Notes: generated by a model not told the origin, from the sequence alone. Positions 40,250-48,798 are shown, counted from the stretch's first letter. The stretch: DNA of 64,000 bases from JBBPZK01 sp965219175 (GCA_965219175.1 CBDCNI010000001.1:2728001-2792000); one strand, 5' to 3'. A program made the numbers and translations.

Positions 40250-42892
40250 CTATTTATTGGATTGGTAGAGTTGGGCGATCTCATCGCCGGAGAGCGCCCG
40301 GTCGTAGACGTGGACCTGGTCGAGCTTGCCGCGCCAGAAGTCTACCGGCCCGCCGTTGTATTTCCCGCGGCCGATGACGGTGTTGCCGTTGGCGGCGTAA
40401 CCTGGGCAGTAGCTGGCCGTTCCGGCGAGCCGGCCGTTGACGTAGAGCTTGAGCGTCTCGTCCCGGATATCGCGGACGCCGACCAGGTGGTACCAGGTGT
40501 TGGTCTGGGGTGGGGCCGGCGCCAGCGCGCGGACGCCCACCGCGCTGAAGGCGAAGCGCCCATCTTGCCCGGAGTATTGCAGGAAGAACTCGCTGGTCTG
40601 CTGACCGTCCTGGCTAACCGCAGTCGCGAAAGCGCCGCCGAGGGAGTCGAGCGAGACCCAGGCTGCCGTGCTGTAGTTACCGGTGGTGTCGAGGATGCTG
40701 TCGCCGGTATCGACCAACTGATCCCGCCCGTTGAACTGGAGGGCGTTGCCGGTGTGCCCGTTGGTCCAGTTCGGGCCGTTTACCAGCGTACCATCGTGGC
40801 CGTTGCCGGAGGCGTCCGGGGCCGTATTGCCGCTGTCCTGGTCGAACGGCCAGTAACCGACGCCTACGAGTCCGGGCGTTCCGGGTGACGGAGCCGGCGG
40901 GTTGATCGCCTGGTCCGAGGCGGAGATCACGGCCCGGTTGACGTTTTGCACACGTCCGGCGTCCGGCTTCATAACCTTCCGGTCGTAGGTCATGAGACCG
41001 TTTAGCTCGTGCTCCACGTCGTAAGGCTGGGTGTAGATAGCCGCCGACAGACCGCACCGCACCTCAAGCTGGCGTGTCCTCTGCAACAGGTCCACGTAGC
41101 GATCGGAGAGCGTCTGGGCGTCGGGCTCCATCTCGTAGGCGAAGCCGTTGCCGGGGTCCCACTCGTGACCAGGGACCTTTAGGCCCAGGCCACCGAACTC
41201 ACCTATGACCGCCGCCCGAACGTCGTCAGGCGCAGGCTCCGGGCCGGGTCCGACGTAGTTGTGGTAATCGGTGACGTCGCCGTTGCCGCCGTCGTAGCCG
41301 CAGCAGTTGGACCCACTGTTGTTGTCCACCAGCCGGCTCGGGTCCCAGCCCTTGACCGTGGCGGCGATCCGGGCCGGTTCGTACTCGCCCCAACCCTCGT
41401 TGAACGGTATCCACATTACTATGGACGGATGGCTGCGATGCTGGTCTATCATCTGCCGCAACTCTTTCTCGAACTCCCGCTGGGCCGCCGGGGTCGGCTG
41501 CTTGCCGGTAGGCATCGCCGGCATGTCCTGCCAGACGAGCAGACCGAGCTTATCCGTCAGGTGATACCAGGTGTCCGGCTCGACCTTGATGTGCTTCCGG
41601 ACGGTGTTGTAACCGAGGTCCTTCTGCTTCTGGAGGTCGTAGGCGAGCGCGTCCCCGGTTGGCGCAGTGTGGAGGCCGTCCGGCCAGAAGCCCTGATCCA
41701 GGGTGCCAAGCTCGAACACGAAATCGCCGTTGAGTACCATGTGCGGCTTGCCGTTGACATCCTTGATCGAGACCGAACGCATCCCGAAGTAACTCTCGAC
41801 CTCGTCCGCCGTCTTGCCCTTGGCTTTGCCCTTGCCTCTGGTTCCATCCATCAGGCTGACTTTCAGGTCGTACAGGAACGGGCTGTCCGGGGACCAGAGC
41901 TTCGGGTTGGAGACCGGCAGACGCAACTCCGTGTTGGCCGGTCCGGTGACGGATCCAACCTTCTTGTTGCCGTCGTAAGCCACGGCCCTGACCACGTTGC
42001 CCTGGGCGTTGTCCGCGAGTACGGTCAGGCGCAGCGTTCCGCTGGCGAGGTCCGGGGTCATGTCGAGCCGGGTGATGTGCACGGCTGATACCGGTTCCAT
42101 CCACACGGTCTGCCAGATGCCCGAACTCGGCGTGTAGAAGATGCCGCCGGGGTTGATGCGCTGTTTGCCGAGCGGCTGCCCGCCGTCGTCTGTCGGGTCG
42201 TAGACGCCGACCACTATCTCCTGATCCCCTTCGGGCTTGCCGTTCTTACCCATCTTCAATGCGTCTGTTATATCGAAGGTGAACCGATCGTAGCCGCCCT
42301 CGTGGCTGCCCACGAGCTTGCCGTTTACCCAAACTTTCGTCTCGTAGTCCACGGCGTCGAAGTGCAGCAACAACCGCTGGACGTTGTTCCCGTTCCCCCC
42401 AACCTTCCACTTCTTCGGGATATCTACCCTTCTCCGATACCACATCCGCGGCTCGTGACGCATGATCCCCGATAGCGCAGACTCGACCGGGAACGGGACC
42501 AGTATCCTCTCACCGAGGTTACGTCCGACCGGAGGCTTCTCACCATCACCGGCGGCGGCAAACTGCCAGACACCGTTGAGGTTTAGCCAACTCTCGCGGG
42601 TCATCTGAGGCCTGGGATACGCGGGATGGTCGTTCGTCGGCGATACCTTGCTCGTCCAGGGCGTCGTCAGCGGCGGCGTCTTCGGCTGCCAGCCCGTCTC
42701 CATCGGCTGCGCGTACACCGACGAACCACCAGAGCCCTGCTTCGCGAGAGCGCCCTTCATCAAAAGGTTCGACCCCACGGTCGCGCCTATACCCGCCGCC
42801 CCGAGGCCCTTCAGCACGTCGCGCCGGCTGTAGAGACGCTCCCCTATGCCGACTTCCTTTTCCATCCTCGTCATCTCGCCTTCATCCTTCAT
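40250..42892 (-). CDS. Tat-exported GH2-family glycoside hydrolase with C-terminal LamG domain
   Basis: 880 aa from ATG 42892 (GAGGG upstream; earlier in-frame ATGs look less likely). Tat signal: SRRDVLKGLGAAGIGATVG at about 22-40. GH2 sugar-binding domain about 80-280, immunoglobulin-like domain, then the TIM barrel with the acid/base Glu in WIPFNEGWGEYE and a candidate nucleophile in AVIGEFGGLG. A concanavalin-like LamG domain at about 705-875 (WPFDQDSGNTAPDASGNGHD, VHVYDRALSGDEIAQLYQ) likely binds polysaccharide. Secreted beta-glycosidase; galactosidase versus glucuronidase or mannosidase cannot be decided. Confidence 0.88.
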   Translation of the reverse strand: MKDEGEMTRMEKEVGIGERLYSRRDVLKGLGAAGIGATVGSNLLMKGALAKQGSGGSSVYAQPMETGWQPKTPPLTTPWTSKVSPTNDHPAYPRPQMTRESWLNLNGVWQFAAAGDGEKPPVGRNLGERILVPFPVESALSGIMRHEPRMWYRRRVDIPKKWKVGGNGNNVQRLLLHFDAVDYETKVWVNGKLVGSHEGGYDRFTFDITDALKMGKNGKPEGDQEIVVGVYDPTDDGGQPLGKQRINPGGIFYTPSSGIWQTVWMEPVSAVHITRLDMTPDLASGTLRLTVLADNAQGNVVRAVAYDGNKKVGSVTGPANTELRLPVSNPKLWSPDSPFLYDLKVSLMDGTRGKGKAKGKTADEVESYFGMRSVSIKDVNGKPHMVLNGDFVFELGTLDQGFWPDGLHTAPTGDALAYDLQKQKDLGYNTVRKHIKVEPDTWYHLTDKLGLLVWQDMPAMPTGKQPTPAAQREFEKELRQMIDQHRSHPSIVMWIPFNEGWGEYEPARIAATVKGWDPSRLVDNNSGSNCCGYDGGNGDVTDYHNYVGPGPEPAPDDVRAAVIGEFGGLGLKVPGHEWDPGNGFAYEMEPDAQTLSDRYVDLLQRTRQLEVRCGLSAAIYTQPYDVEHELNGLMTYDRKVMKPDAGRVQNVNRAVISASDQAINPPAPSPGTPGLVGVGYWPFDQDSGNTAPDASGNGHDGTLVNGPNWTNGHTGNALQFNGRDQLVDTGDSILDTTGNYSTAAWVSLDSLGGAFATAVSQDGQQTSEFFLQYSGQDGRFAFSAVGVRALAPAPPQTNTWYHLVGVRDIRDETLKLYVNGRLAGTASYCPGYAANGNTVIGRGKYNGGPVDFWRGKLDQVHVYDRALSGDEIAQLYQSNK

Positions 42893-43230
42893 CTTTCCCT
42901 CACTTTCGACGCCCATTTGGCTTCCCCAAGAACCGCTCAAACAACTTCGGGACAGAAGATCTCTCCTCTCGACTTGCTTATCTCTAAACTTCTCGAACCT
43001 CTCATCCACCCGCCATCCACAACAACCCCGCACGGTAGAAGTAAGACTTTCCGCCACTGGAATATGAATTCATTAGATCCCCTGAAGCTGAAGATCACCT
43101 CCATCACGAAACCTACGAGTACCAAACAAACTCTCGTACCTTTCTGCTAGGCGCAAACTGTCCTTCCCTTATAAAGCTCTATGGCTTTGTCCCTTAAATA
43201 CCATCAAACCACGAATATCATTCTAAGTCA

Positions 43231-43256
43231 ACCATATTTTAGCGTTTTAATATGGT
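43231..43256. repeat. 8-bp inverted repeat with T-rich tail
   Basis: ACCATATT (43231-43238) pairs with AATATGGT (43249-43256), followed by two runs of six T (43258-43270). This is terminator-like on the plus strand although the stem is AT-rich. It could also be an operator. Confidence 0.5.
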
Positions 43257-43336
43257 GTTTTTTGTTTTTTACGTTCGCCGGAAGCATGTGGGCCCCATCC
43301 GAGCATGTCTGTCGTTCATTCAGGGCCTGGCGCTCG

Positions 43337-43354
43337 AAAACGTTGTTACGTTTT
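43337..43354. repeat. 7-bp inverted repeat upstream of the Nudix gene
   Basis: AAAACGT (43337-43343), TGTT, ACGTTTT (43348-43354), perfect arms with a 4-base centre. The short even centre is more like a protein-binding site than a terminator. Confidence 0.45.
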
Positions 43355-43473
43355 GTGGAGTTATGCCCGACACGTGTAAGGGTGAGGGAGGCTCATGCTT
43401 GTAAGACTCCGAATCCCGGTCGGTGACGGGTTATATGGAGCTTACGTCTGTTGGGGCTGTATACTCGCCGGGT

Positions 43474-43965
43474 ATGGGCAAAAAGCGAGAGACTTCCGGG
43501 ATTGATTTCGGGGTTCGGGTTGGGGTTGTGGTCGAACGTGACGAGGCTCTGCTCTTAGTACGCCACGAGAAGCCGGGCCGGGAGCCTTACTGGGTCTTGC
43601 CGGGTGGACGGCTGGAGCCGGGAGAGACTATCCCCGAGTGCGCGTCGCGCGAGATCGTGGAAGAGACTAGCCTTACCGGGCGGTTCCTGGGTGTGTTGTA
43701 CGTGAGCGAGTTCCTGAAAGAGGGCCGACATACCGTGGACCTGACGGTACGTTTCGATGCGGACCGGGAGACCGAGGCAGTTCTCGGGAGCGACCCGGAG
43801 GTCGAGGAAGGTTCGGAGCCTACCTTGAAAGAGTTGCGCTGGGTAAAGATTGAGGATCTCGGGGAGATCGGGCTGCTCCCGTCCTGGGTTCGGGATCGCC
43901 TCCACGAGGACGCGAAAACGGGATGGCCCGGCGGGGACGTTTACCTGCAAGGAGAGGGAAGTTAA
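43474..43965 (+). CDS. Nudix hydrolase
   Basis: 163 aa from ATG 43474. Complete Nudix box: GGRLEPGETIPECASREIVEET (GX5EX7REUXEEXG with T in the last Gly place), preceded by LLLVRHEKPGREPYWVLPGG. It hydrolyses a nucleoside diphosphate linked to another group; substrate unknown. No good SD precedes this ATG; an in-frame ATG at 43435 is an alternative. The CPBP protease gene follows at once. Confidence 0.85.
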   Translation: MGKKRETSGIDFGVRVGVVVERDEALLLVRHEKPGREPYWVLPGGRLEPGETIPECASREIVEETSLTGRFLGVLYVSEFLKEGRHTVDLTVRFDADRETEAVLGSDPEVEEGSEPTLKELRWVKIEDLGEIGLLPSWVRDRLHEDAKTGWPGGDVYLQGEGS

Positions 43966-43981
43966 CAGCTCGGCGCAGGCG

Positions 43982-44689
43982 TTGCTCTCCGTGGTTCTCT
44001 TCGACGGTGTGATGGCTGCGGCGACGTTCGCGCTGTTTTTCGCCGGGGTCTTCGTGGTCCGGGCATTCGGGAGACGGGTGAGCTTCTCTCTCGCGCCGCT
44101 CGGGTTCGCGCGTCCCAGGGGCGGGGCTTTTGTGGCGGTCGGTCTCGGGTTTCTGGTCGGCCTCGGCGCGGTGGTCGTAAGCGCCGTGGTGAGGGTACTG
44201 AGCACCAGGGTCTTCGAGACCCTCGGTTACTCGACGAAATCGAACGTGCAGCAGCCGTTTATAGAAGAGCTGGTCGGTTGGGTTGGAGACAACCCGTACT
44301 TCGCGATACCGGCGGTTGTCTTCGTAGTCGTAATCCTCGGACCCGCCGTAGAAGAGCTGGTATTTCGGGGTGCTATCTTCAACGGCCTGAACCGGCTCGG
44401 AACTCTGATCTTCACGAACACTGCCGGTTCGAAAGACTCTCCACTCAAGGGCACGAGATGGGCGCCGTTTACGTTGGCGGCGCTGTTGTCTTCGGCGCTC
44501 TTCGCCGTGCTCCACTTCGAGCCCGTGTTGCTCCCGGCTCTCCTGCTCCTCGCGCTCGTCCTGTGTTATTTGTTCCAGCGAACCGGGAGCCTGTTGCCTT
44601 CTTTCGTGGCCCACGCGACCTTTAACTCCTTCACCGTGATCCTGGTTATACTGAGCGGCCTCGGCGTCCTGCCGATACCAGTTAAGTAG
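43982..44689 (+). CDS. CPBP-family intramembrane glutamic protease
   Basis: About 235 aa, five or six membrane helices. Catalytic motifs are EELVFRGAIFNGL (EExxxR), FAVLHFEP (His) and SFVAHATFN (HxxxN). The start is uncertain: an SD-like AAGGAGAGG lies in the end of the Nudix gene, and the first usable codon after it is TTG 43982 (GTG 43991 and ATG 44012 also fit). The frame is open back to 43850. CAAX-protease relatives act in protein maturation or bacteriocin immunity; role here unknown. Confidence 0.8.
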   Translation: MLSVVLFDGVMAAATFALFFAGVFVVRAFGRRVSFSLAPLGFARPRGGAFVAVGLGFLVGLGAVVVSAVVRVLSTRVFETLGYSTKSNVQQPFIEELVGWVGDNPYFAIPAVVFVVVILGPAVEELVFRGAIFNGLNRLGTLIFTNTAGSKDSPLKGTRWAPFTLAALLSSALFAVLHFEPVLLPALLLLALVLCYLFQRTGSLLPSFVAHATFNSFTVILVILSGLGVLPIPVK

Positions 44690-44702
44690 CGAAGACTTCC
44701 AG

Positions 44703-45905
44703 CTAATAACCAACGTAGCGTGCCCTGGGACGTATCATCGCGTCGCTTTCGTACTGCTCGATGGCGTGACCGATCCAACCGACAGTCCTCCCGAGGGCGA
44801 AGAGCGCCACGGCGGACCCCGGCGGCAGTTCCAGCGCGCGCGCCAGGGTCGCCAACCCGAAGTCAACCGTTGGACGCTCCCCGATAAGGTTGCGGGCTTC
44901 CCGCACGACCTTGCCCGACAGCCCCACGGACGGGCTCCGGGGAAGGACTCTTTCGACGAGTCCGAGCAGCGCCGCCCCCCGTGGGTCTCCCTCCGGGTAA
45001 AGGGAGTGACCGAAACCGGGTACCCTCTCCCCCCTCCTCAGCCGCCCGGCAATGACCCCGCGCGCATCGCCGGACGCCTCGACTTCTCCCAAGAAAGTCT
45101 CTGTCAACTCTATCGCCCCGCCGTGCTTGACCCCCTGGACGGCAGCGAGACCCGCCGTCACCACGGCATAAGGCGTCGCACCCGAAGAGGCTACGCACCG
45201 TGCCGCGAACGTCGAGACGGGCAACTCGTGGTCGGCGCAGAGTATGAGAGCCACATCCAGGAGCGCAACGGCCTCCGGAAACAGAGGCGCCCAGGCTCGC
45301 TGCAACGTACGAGATACTCCTCCCTCCAGCGCGTTTCCGCCGGCGGCGACAGCCGTCAGGAAGCGGAGGATGCGTACGCCGGTCCGCGCGACGGAAAGTG
45401 ATCGCAGGTCGTAGGAGGCCGCGTCTCCGGCGGCGGCTAGCGGCAAGAGGGACTGGAACAACCCAACCGGCGCCAGAGATCTCAGCGATTCGCTCGCGCT
45501 ATCGAAGGAAGCCGGTAGCACGGAAGCCCCCTGGAAGATATCCGCTTCGCCGGACATATCTCCCGTCCAGATCAGGGAAGCGACCTGCTCGATGGTATTC
45601 TCTGCGGCGAGCGAGAGAACATCCCTACCCCGATAGTAGAACCTACCTCCGGAGATCCGGGTAATACCCGACTCCAGCACCGGCGCACCCCAGTGTAGCG
45701 CCTCCTCAGCCACACGCGCCGGGTCCCGGCGCTGCCGCTTTCGCTCCTTCAGCCTCCGCACATCATCGGCCAGGTAGCGTCTGCTCCGTCCGTTGTCCGC
45801 CTCCGAGCGGATCCAACCACGACTCACATAAGCGTACAGAGTAGCCGCGCTGATACCCAACTCCTCAGCCGCCCGCCGGGAAGTCAGATAAAGATCCTCC
45901 ACCAA
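44703..45905 (-). CDS. Citrate synthase-like protein with N-terminal HTH domain
   Basis: 400 aa. Residues about 3-55 form a MerR/excisionase-like HTH (YLTSRRAAEELGISAATLYA, then RSRRYLADDVRRLKERK). The rest is a citrate-synthase fold with ILCADHELPVSTFAARC (first active His), VPGFGHSLYPEGDPR (second His) and ERPTVDFGLATLARAL (Asp). All three catalytic residues are present, so it may be both enzyme and DNA-binding protein. It is divergent from a standard citrate synthase at 46042, with palindromes between. Similar HTH fusions next to citrate synthase genes exist in actinobacteria; I recall them but cannot check. Confidence 0.87.
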   Translation of the reverse strand: MVEDLYLTSRRAAEELGISAATLYAYVSRGWIRSEADNGRSRRYLADDVRRLKERKRQRRDPARVAEEALHWGAPVLESGITRISGGRFYYRGRDVLSLAAENTIEQVASLIWTGDMSGEADIFQGASVLPASFDSASESLRSLAPVGLFQSLLPLAAAGDAASYDLRSLSVARTGVRILRFLTAVAAGGNALEGGVSRTLQRAWAPLFPEAVALLDVALILCADHELPVSTFAARCVASSGATPYAVVTAGLAAVQGVKHGGAIELTETFLGEVEASGDARGVIAGRLRRGERVPGFGHSLYPEGDPRGAALLGLVERVLPRSPSVGLSGKVVREARNLIGERPTVDFGLATLARALELPPGSAVALFALGRTVGWIGHAIEQYESDAMIRPRARYVGY

Positions 45906-45956
45906 ACCAACGAACCTCCATGTTTTTCAACCAACTACAACCGGACGATAACATAC

Positions 45957-45981
45957 ATTGATTCTTAAAATCAATATTGAT
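45957..45981. promoter_or_regulatory. Nested palindromes between the divergent citrate synthase genes
   Basis: ATTGATT (45957-45963), CTTAA, AATCAAT (45969-45975): perfect 7-bp arms. The right arm also belongs to a perfect 12-bp palindrome ATCAATATTGAT (45970-45981). Three ATTGAT-type half sites thus lie in a 25-bp AT-rich island, about 60 bases from each start codon. Confidence 0.65.
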
Positions 45982-46041
45982 AAACCTGTTTTGTTTCTTT
46001 ACCATTCCGTCGGGAGCAGGCGACGAGAGAAGGTGGCGCGT

Positions 46042-47196
46042 ATGAGTGAGAGAGCTGGAGCGGGGTTCGTGGCGGGGCTCGAAGATGTGGTAGCCGTCAG
46101 GACGTGTCTTAGCGGGGTGGACGGCGGGGCGGGGAAGCTGGTGATCGGTGGTTTCGCAGTCGAAGAGCTGGCGGGTAACGCTTCGTTCGAAGAGACTGTG
46201 TACCTGCTCTGGAATGGCGAGTTGCCCGATGCCGGGGAGCTTGCGGCTTTCCGGGAGGCGTTGGCCGCGCGGCGGCGGCTTCCGCGGGCGGTTTTGGATC
46301 TACTCCGGTCAGCAGCTTCGGAGAAGGCGCCGGAGATGGACGCGTTGAGGATGGCGGTTGGAACGGTCGGGCTGGGCGAACCGAATGGAGCTTCCGGCGA
46401 TGAGTTCTACGAAGACGCGCTCTCGCTGGTGGCGCGATTCCCGATTATCGTGGCGGCGTACCAGCGTATGCTGGAAGGGAAAGAGCCGCTCGAACCGCAG
46501 GCGGAATTGGGGCACGCCGCGAACTACCTGTACCTGCTCTCCGGGGAGGAGCCGGGAGAGGAGGCGATCCGCGCGCTCGAGACGTACCTCAACACCGTCG
46601 TGGACCACGGGATGAACGCCTCAACCTTCGCCGCGCGCGTGATCGTCTCGACCCGTTCGGACGTCGTTTCGGCGGTGGTGGGAGCCGTTGGGGCTTTGAA
46701 AGGCCCGCTGCACGGCGGCGCGCCCGGCCCCGCGCTCGACGCGGTCTTCGAGATCGGGAGAGCGGGCCGCGCCGAAGGGTACTTGAGAGAGAAAATCGAA
46801 AGTGGCGAGAGGCTGATGGGCTTCGGACACCGAGTCTACAAGGTACGTGACCCGCGGGCGGACGTGCTCGCCGCCGCAGCGGAGCGGTTGTACGAGACCG
46901 AGGGCGACCGGAAGCTCTACGACCTCGCGCTAAACGTGGAGAAGGTCGCTTTGCGGCTGCTGGAAGAGTACAAACCGGGGCGGAACCTTCAGACAAACGT
47001 CGAATTCTATACCGCGCTGCTGCTACACGGGCTCGGGCTTCCCACGCAACTCTTCACCCCGACCTTCGCGGTGGGGAGGGCGGGTGGCTGGACGGCCCAC
47101 TGTTTCGAGCAGCGGGAGCAGGACCGTTTGATCCGTCCGCAGTCAGAGTATTCGGGAGATAGAAATAGGCGTTGGAGGCCACTCGTAGATCGGTAA
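46042..47196 (+). CDS. Citrate synthase (or 2-methylcitrate synthase)
   Basis: 384 aa from ATG 46042 (GAAGGTGG upstream; 28 open codons before it lack similarity). Condenses acetyl- or propionyl-CoA with oxaloacetate. Active-site residues: DHGMNASTFAARV (His), PLHGGAPGPAL, LMGFGHRVYKVRDPRAD (His) and NVEFYTALLLHGLGLP (Asp is replaced by Glu in the NVEFYT motif, as is usual in this subgroup). No propionate genes adjoin, so citrate synthase is the more likely role. A GC-rich hairpin follows the stop. Confidence 0.92.
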   Translation: MSERAGAGFVAGLEDVVAVRTCLSGVDGGAGKLVIGGFAVEELAGNASFEETVYLLWNGELPDAGELAAFREALAARRRLPRAVLDLLRSAASEKAPEMDALRMAVGTVGLGEPNGASGDEFYEDALSLVARFPIIVAAYQRMLEGKEPLEPQAELGHAANYLYLLSGEEPGEEAIRALETYLNTVVDHGMNASTFAARVIVSTRSDVVSAVVGAVGALKGPLHGGAPGPALDAVFEIGRAGRAEGYLREKIESGERLMGFGHRVYKVRDPRADVLAAAAERLYETEGDRKLYDLALNVEKVALRLLEEYKPGRNLQTNVEFYTALLLHGLGLPTQLFTPTFAVGRAGGWTAHCFEQREQDRLIRPQSEYSGDRNRRWRPLVDR

Positions 47197-47211
47197 GCAG
47201 GCATAAAAATG

Positions 47212-47238
47212 ACCCCCGGTTAGATAAGCACCGGGGGT
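47212..47238. terminator. GC-rich terminator hairpin after citrate synthase
   Basis: ACCCCCGGT (47212-47220) pairs perfectly with ACCGGGGGT (47230-47238), 9-base loop. On the minus strand it is followed by ATTTTT, a proper T tract; on the plus strand only a TTTT ten bases later. It is therefore better as a terminator for leftward transcripts but probably works for both. Confidence 0.7.
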
Positions 47239-47257
47239 CCGTACCCTTTTCGAGTTG

Positions 47258-47420
47258 CGCGGGTATCCCGTATCCAGCATGCCGCCTACAACTAAAGAAG
47301 AGGCGGGAAGGAAATAACCCAGTATCTCGCAGGGAGTTTAGCGAGGCTAGGTTAGAGCCACCTCTCCCACAAGATACCCGCGACTACTACTCGATGCGTC
47401 TATCTGGATCACCTCCTCTC
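47258..47420. other. Structured convergent intergenic region with a 16S rRNA 3'-end-like sequence
   Basis: No recognised gene lies in 47239-47488. CGCGGGTATC (47258-47267) pairs perfectly with GATACCCGCG (47373-47382) and encloses smaller stems: CCGCCT/AGGCGG (47282-47287/47301-47306), CTCGC/GCGAG (47326-47330/47341-47345) and GGCT/AGCC (47345-47348/47356-47359). At 47404-47420 the plus strand reads CTGGATCACCTCCTCTC, one base from the usual bacterial 16S 3' tail. No RNA family was recognised. Confidence 0.45.
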
Positions 47421-47488
47421 AAATGCCGTCAACTGGCAAGCAGTTTACTACCCGCTTCCATATCCGGCAAGAGCGATTCGTTTATTTT

Positions 47489-48775
47489 TTATCCACCGTC
47501 TACAGTGCCGTCCAGGTGGAGCCGCAGAAAGTCCAGCGCCCTGTTGGCGCTCCGCTCTCGGATGGCTTCCCTGGATGCGGCCCAGGCCGAGAGATCCAAC
47601 TTCACTGCGGTGGCCTCTCCAGCGTCCGCGAGCCCGACCCACACGAGGCCGACCGGCTTCTCCTGCGTACCGCCGCCCGGCCCCGCCACGCCCGTGACCG
47701 AGAGCCCATAATCCGCCCCGGAGACCTTACGAGCGCCTTCAGCCATTTCCTTCGCCACGGCTTCGCTCACCGCCCCGTATTCCATCAGCGTCTCGTGGGT
47801 GACGCCGAGCAAACGTTCCTTCGCTTCGTTCGAGTAGGTGACGAGCCCCTCGGTGAAGTACGCCGAAGAACCGGGCGCGTCGGTGAGACGTTTCGCCAGC
47901 AGGCCGCCGGTACAACTCTCGGCGAGGGCCAGGGTGGCTCCCCTGTTTTTAAGTAGCTGTCCGACGGAGCTTTCGAGGGTCTCATCATCCTCCCCGAAGT
48001 AGAACTCTCCGAGGCGGTCCAGTATCTCTTTCGCCACCGGCTCTATCTTCTCTTCGGCCTCCTCCGGGGTGGCGGCGCGGGTGGTTACGCGGAGGCGTAC
48101 CTTGCCCTGGCCCGCGAGCGGGGCGACCGTCGGGTCGGAAGCGTCGAGGAAGTCCTGGACCCGCTCGGCGAGGGCCGACTCCCCGATGCCGGTAAACCAG
48201 AGGGTTCGCGAAACGATGGAACCGTTGCTGCGGCTTTTTATGAGGGGCTCGACGGTCTCCTCGAACATACCCTTCATCTCCATCGGCACGCCGGGGAAGG
48301 TTGCTACGAGCGCGCCGTCGAGCTGCAGGAGCGCGCCCATTGCGGTGCCGCGCGGGTTCGGGATGAGTTCCGAGCCTTCGGGGAAGAGTACCTGCTTGTA
48401 GTTGGAGGGCGTTGGTTTGCGGCCGAAGCGCCGGAACATCTCGTCCACGTGTTTACGGGCTTCGGGGTATTCGACCATCTTCCGGCCGGCGACCAGCGCC
48501 AGGCACTCGTTCGTCAGGTCGTCGGAGGTTGGGCCGAGGCCGCCGGTCGTTAGTACCAGGTTGGATCTGGCGGCGGCTTCTTTTATGGCGGTGACGATGC
48601 GGTCCTTGTTGTCCCCGACGGTTGTGTGTCGGTAGATCCCGACGCCCAGGGCGGCTAGTCTTTGGCTGATCCAGGCCGAGTTCGTATCAACCAACTCCCC
48701 GAGGAGCATCTCACTCCCGATTGCTACTATCTCGGCGCTCTCTATCTGTTTCCGGTTTTTTCGCTCTGTCTGCAT
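47489..48775 (-). CDS. cinA: CinA-family protein (NMN deamidase / ADP-ribose pyrophosphatase)
   Basis: 428 aa with both family domains: the N-terminal MoaB-like (COG1058) part, IVAIGSEMLLGELVDTNSAW and TTGGLGPTSDDLT, and the C-terminal PncC-like deamidase, LALAESCTGGLLAKRLTDAPGS (adjoining parts) and SVTGVAGPGGGTQEKPVGLVWVG. It recycles nicotinamide mononucleotide. The start codon is 23 bases from the divergent yqeK-like start. Length normal for the family. Confidence 0.93.
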   Translation of the reverse strand: MQTERKNRKQIESAEIVAIGSEMLLGELVDTNSAWISQRLAALGVGIYRHTTVGDNKDRIVTAIKEAAARSNLVLTTGGLGPTSDDLTNECLALVAGRKMVEYPEARKHVDEMFRRFGRKPTPSNYKQVLFPEGSELIPNPRGTAMGALLQLDGALVATFPGVPMEMKGMFEETVEPLIKSRSNGSIVSRTLWFTGIGESALAERVQDFLDASDPTVAPLAGQGKVRLRVTTRAATPEEAEEKIEPVAKEILDRLGEFYFGEDDETLESSVGQLLKNRGATLALAESCTGGLLAKRLTDAPGSSAYFTEGLVTYSNEAKERLLGVTHETLMEYGAVSEAVAKEMAEGARKVSGADYGLSVTGVAGPGGGTQEKPVGLVWVGLADAGEATAVKLDLSAWAASREAIRERSANRALDFLRLHLDGTVDGG

Positions 48776-48798
48776 CAGCTTATTCTACAATCCTCCGC

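Larger units (their letters stand above)
42893..43473. other. AT-rich non-coding region between the GH2 and Nudix genes
   Basis: 581 bases, much of it poorer in GC than its neighbours (especially 43150-43280), without a convincing gene. It must hold the GH2 promoter on the minus strand and the Nudix promoter on the plus strand. Two perfect inverted repeats are listed separately. A -10-like TATACT at 43460-43465 sits eight bases before the Nudix ATG. Confidence 0.55.

Noticed and set aside
47347..47412. Minus-strand mini-ORF beginning MIQIDASSSS right under a perfect Shine-Dalgarno
   Set aside because: The GTG overlaps the SD itself, so ribosomes could not use it, and no other start lies 5-10 bases downstream. 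Reported instead as part of a structured region.
47172..47711. 179-aa plus-strand frame running into cinA
   Set aside because: Shadow of cinA in its second half; first half overlaps the hairpins and lacks any family motif.
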